From CAZJJY01 sp964546445 (GTDB lineage Bacteria; Patescibacteriota; Microgenomatia; PFEM01; JAPLYW01): a stretch of DNA of 10,053 nucleotides. A program made the translations under genes and the position numbers. The DNA lies in contig CAZJJY010000021.1 in assembly GCA_964546445.1 (NCBI GenBank), positions 1 to 10,053 on the forward strand, written 5' to 3'. The notes under the pieces are model-generated. The model ran no database searches. It saw only the letters and a list, made by a program, of their open reading frames with translations, and had not been told where the DNA came from. This document shows positions 7,373 to 10,053 of this stretch, in pieces (within the stretch, counting starts at the first letter, position 1; each line of letters starts with the position of its first letter).

Positions 7373-8239
7373 CTAATTAAACAATGAAAAAATTTCTTTA
7401 TCTGAGACCTTTGATTCTTTGCTTTCCTTAATTCTCCTTATTAAAACTTTTGGTATTTTTATTAAAGCGGCTAAAAAAGGTTTTATAAATCCTGGTTCTT
7501 TTATAATCTTTTTCCATAAATAAATTTTATGCTCAGTAAACATTCTAAAGTCAGTAATATTTTTCCAAATAAATAAAAGCTGGTTTCTTTGAGATATAAA
7601 ATCAATATATTTTTTAGAAAAATTAGTTCCTATTGTTCCTTCATGTTTATGATTAACAATTGCTTGAGGATCCCAAATTATTCTAAAACCTCTTTTCCAA
7701 GCCCGATAGGATAAATCTACATCTTCCCAATAAAAAGGACTGTAAAGGTTATCAAAACCACCTAATTTCTCCCATAAATCCTTTCTAAAAGCTGCGCTTC
7801 CACCAGAAGCCCAAAAAGAGATATGCTTTTGTTTAGTTTTTTCACCAGGATTATGATGAATAAACCCCTTCTCCCATTTGGCCTCTGCCCAACTAAATTG
7901 AGGCTCATTAAAAGAAACAGCAAAAAGCTTTTGATCCTGAAAATCAAATCTAAGAGGATTTAGAAAATCTTTATTTGGCAAAACATCATTATTTAAAAGA
8001 ATAATAATATCACCTTGAGCCCTTTTAACAGCGCGATTACAATTTTTAGCAAAACCTAATCTTTTATGAGAAAAAACTTTTATTTGAGGAAACTTCTCTT
8101 TAATAAACTCAACACTCCCATCTTTTGAACCATCATCAGCAATAATAACCTCATCGGCTCCAGTTTCTAAAACTTTTGGTAAATTTTTTTCTAAAAGTTT
8201 CTTACCATTCCAATTGGGGATTATAATAGAAAACTTCAT
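7373..8239 (-). CDS. Family 2 glycosyltransferase (GT-A fold)
   Basis: This 288-residue GT2 enzyme starts with the canonical FSIIIPNWNG strand. It carries Asp35-Asp36-Gly-Ser for nucleotide binding, a GFAKNCNRA stretch (62-70) and NND (83-85) as the metal-binding DXD-equivalent. SGGSAAFRKD (145-154) and FYWEDVDLSYRA (169-180) hold the acceptor-side and catalytic-base residues. It is expected to add a sugar from a nucleotide donor to a membrane-linked glycan at the cytoplasmic face. There is no transmembrane helix, but the C-terminal 50 residues or so alternate hydrophobic and Lys/Arg residues, which suggests peripheral membrane binding. It shares the fold but not close sequence with the GT2 gene that follows. 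The ATG at 8239 overlaps the upstream TGA as ATGA and an in-frame TAA at 8254-8252 blocks extension. It ends in TAG, immediately followed by the next ATG. Donor and acceptor are unknown. Confidence 0.93.
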   Translation of the reverse strand: MKFSIIIPNWNGKKLLEKNLPKVLETGADEVIIADDGSKDGSVEFIKEKFPQIKVFSHKRLGFAKNCNRAVKRAQGDIIILLNNDVLPNKDFLNPLRFDFQDQKLFAVSFNEPQFSWAEAKWEKGFIHHNPGEKTKQKHISFWASGGSAAFRKDLWEKLGGFDNLYSPFYWEDVDLSYRAWKRGFRIIWDPQAIVNHKHEGTIGTNFSKKYIDFISQRNQLLFIWKNITDFRMFTEHKIYLWKKIIKEPGFIKPFLAALIKIPKVLIRRIKESKESKVSDKEIFSLFN

Positions 8240-10053
8240 TTTTTTATTTTTTTACGACGGATAACAACCAGACCAGAAAAAATTAGTAAAATTGAGGTTG
8301 TTCCACTTAAGTATACTCCTATTTTAAAAGATCGTGGCTTATATTGAAAGACTATTTGATGTTCACCCTTAGGAACAATAACGGCGCGGAAATTATAATT
8401 AGCTCGATAGATTTTTGTTAGCTGACCATCTATCTTTGCCTGCCAACCAGAATCATAAGCGTCCGAAAGCACCAGAATAGTTTTTTGAGGTGCTTGGGTC
8501 TTAATTTTTAGACTCTGATTCTTATTTTCTTTAATTTCTGCCTTCACCTCCTTGTCTAAAAGATAATTTTGAAAATCAACTTCTTCTTCTAAAACCACTT
8601 TTCTTTCTCCTTTTTGGCTAAAAACCAACATCTCTGTTAATATTTCTTCATCATTTTTAATAACTTCCAAATCACTTGAAAGATAAACTCTTGGATAAAC
8701 ATTAAGATCTTCATAAACCTTAGTTTTCCCTTTTTTAAAAACCAATTTTAAATTTGGATGTTTGAGTTCTTCTATAGCAAGAATATATTTAACATTCATT
8801 AAATCAAAAAGAGGTGAACGATGGTTACTTAAAAAAAGTGAACGCATAGAACCTTCAAATCTTTCTTTGGGATTTCCAGAATTGGCTGTCGAAGACAACT
8901 CTTCAAATCTTGAAGAATGAAAAGAATCATACCCATCAATCATCTCCAAACCGTAAAAAATATTAAAATTAGATGGCATTAACTCCTGATGAGTTATTTG
9001 AATTCGAAAAGGACCATCTTTCTTTTGTTCTTGCAAAAAACCTATTACTTCTGTGTTTGGGAAAAGAATTTCTTTAGAAGTAAACGAATTATATTTTAAA
9101 GCTTGACGAGAAAGATCAAAAAATAAAACTAAAATAAAAACAACTAATATTAATTTCCTCAACTTTAAATTTTTAACGTTCAAATAGAAGACTAATAAAA
9201 ATAAAAATCCAATTAAAAAAGATAGTGGTAGAATTAAATTTCTTAAACTAACAATGGCATTTTTATGCCAAAGAGGTAAAAAGGACCAACCAAAGAAAAA
9301 AGATATTATAATAGCGACGAAACATAGAACAAGAAGAATAATTGCCCAAAAAGAAAACTTTTGTAATTTTTCTTTATTTATCTTTTGGGTAAAATGTTGA
9401 AAGCCAAAAGCGGCTAAAATAGCTAAAGCAAAATCAATAATAAAAACCATTCTGGCCGGAACTAAAACAGAGAACCCAGGAATTTTTAAATCGTAAGGTA
9501 ATTTAGACAAAGGCGTAGGCAATAAAAACAAAAAGCCTAATAAAACAACTATCCACCAAAATAAAATCTCCGTTTTCTTCCTAAGCCAAAAAAGTGAGTA
9601 AAAAATAAAGAAAATACTGATTACTCCCACATAACCGGAAAACTCATAATAGCTTGTTTTTCCCCAAAAGTTTCCGGTAGCCGTATTACCAAAAAAATCA
9701 GGAACTAAAAAAGTAATTAATCTTTGCCATGGTAAAAAATAATTACTGGCAAAAAAAGCCTCACCACCATAATTGCCTAAACGACTACTTTTAAAAATAA
9801 CTCCTAATAAAGGGATTGTCTGAATCCCTACCAAACAGAAAGCTACCGGAACTGCAAGAATAATTAAACCAAATAGTTTTTTATCCCTTGTTCTTAAAAA
9901 GCGATAAAAACTATAAACACCAAACAATAAATAAGTGTAAATTGTTATTTGAAAATAACCGGCTAAAAAACTTAAAGATAAAACCAAAACTGCCAAAAAC
10001 CAAAAGCCTATTCTTTTTGATTGAAAAAAGCGATCAACTGCTAATAAAGATAA
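8236..10053 (-). CDS. YfhO-family GT-C-type membrane protein, N-terminus cut off by the window edge
   Basis: The frame is open to the right edge, so 605 residues are visible and the true start lies outside; the TTG at 9996 has nothing to recommend it as a start. Family features, numbered in the visible fragment, include AGYFQI near 31, matching the usual aGhpQ helix start, and VPDFFG (117-122). YYEFSGYVG (135-143) and a VPARMVF helix follow. A long external segment contains DLMNVKYIL and YPRVYLSS. A C-terminal module has SDAYDSGWQAKIDG (530-543), then the KGEHQIVFQY strand and a last helix before a basic KKIKK tail. Family members are predicted GT-C glycosyltransferases; the Bacillus subtilis protein is needed for lipoteichoic acid glycosylation. 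The N-terminal acidic catalytic region cannot be inspected here. It is the most upstream gene visible and overlaps the following GT2 gene by 4 bases (ATGA), consistent with a shared surface-glycan role. Confidence 0.88.
   Translation of the reverse strand, partial: LSLLAVDRFFQSKRIGFWFLAVLVLSLSFLAGYFQITIYTYLLFGVYSFYRFLRTRDKKLFGLIILAVPVAFCLVGIQTIPLLGVIFKSSRLGNYGGEAFFASNYFLPWQRLITFLVPDFFGNTATGNFWGKTSYYEFSGYVGVISIFFIFYSLFWLRKKTEILFWWIVVLLGFLFLLPTPLSKLPYDLKIPGFSVLVPARMVFIIDFALAILAAFGFQHFTQKINKEKLQKFSFWAIILLVLCFVAIIISFFFGWSFLPLWHKNAIVSLRNLILPLSFLIGFLFLLVFYLNVKNLKLRKLILVVFILVLFFDLSRQALKYNSFTSKEILFPNTEVIGFLQEQKKDGPFRIQITHQELMPSNFNIFYGLEMIDGYDSFHSSRFEELSSTANSGNPKERFEGSMRSLFLSNHRSPLFDLMNVKYILAIEELKHPNLKLVFKKGKTKVYEDLNVYPRVYLSSDLEVIKNDEEILTEMLVFSQKGERKVVLEEEVDFQNYLLDKEVKAEIKENKNQSLKIKTQAPQKTILVLSDAYDSGWQAKIDGQLTKIYRANYNFRAVIVPKGEHQIVFQYKPRSFKIGVYLSGTTSILLIFSGLVVIRRKKIKK

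Noticed and set aside
7762..7947. Minus-strand open frame of 61 codons in another frame
   Set aside because: It is embedded in the GT2 gene at 7373-8239, whose frame carries the conserved motifs on both sides.
9994..9996. TTG as the start of the YfhO-type gene
   Set aside because: The same frame stays open to the edge with membrane-like sequence, no ribosome site precedes the TTG, and family members carry a long N-terminal part before this point.
1..10053. Defence system, prophage, transposon, CRISPR array or RNA gene
   Set aside because: No nuclease, helicase, integrase or transposase motif, no regularly spaced repeats, no terminal inverted repeats and no tRNA-like folding were found. Nearly every base is in a glycosyltransferase gene and no gene-free stretch exceeds 31 bases.

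Overview
This is an AT-rich window (about 30% GC in the stretch I counted). All coding sequence lies on the minus strand, in one densely packed run of eight genes read from right to left. The run is open at both edges: the first gene lacks its N-terminus (right edge) and the last lacks its C-terminus (left edge). The genes overlap or lie 0, 14 or 31 bases apart, so they very probably form one transcription unit. No tRNA, rRNA, mobile element, CRISPR array, terminator or convincing promoter is visible. TAA, TAG and TGA all end genes, which fits the standard bacterial code (table 11).

In order of transcription the genes are: (A) 10053-8236, a YfhO-family multi-pass membrane protein of the GT-C type, 5' truncated; (B) 8239-7373 and (C) 7372-6584, two soluble-type family 2 (GT-A) glycosyltransferases; (D) 6552-5053, a PMT/ArnT-like GT-C glycosyltransferase with a long first external loop; (E) 5038-3347, a family-39-like GT-C enzyme; (F) 3354-2053, a Gpi18-like mannosyltransferase-type GT-C protein; (G) 2072-507, a second family-39-like enzyme; (H) 510-1, a third one, truncated by the edge. 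E, G and H are paralogues. G and H are the closest pair, about 63% identical over 111 ungapped residues by hand count.

The set reads as a cell-surface glycan or glycoprotein assembly locus. GT2 enzymes work at the cytoplasmic face, probably adding sugars from nucleotide donors. The GT-C enzymes would transfer sugars from polyprenyl-phosphate carriers on the outer face. No polyprenyl-phosphate-sugar synthase with membrane helices, flippase, polymerase or nucleotide-sugar gene is present, so donor supply must be encoded elsewhere.

The AT-rich, minimal-spacing, GT39-rich arrangement and the protein style resemble Patescibacteria/CPR genomes, especially Microgenomates. That is an impression from family resemblance, not a marker-based assignment. 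The most distinctive points are the tandem GT-C paralogues with divergent C-terminal domains, and two GT2 genes that share one reading frame and are separated only by a single TAG codon.
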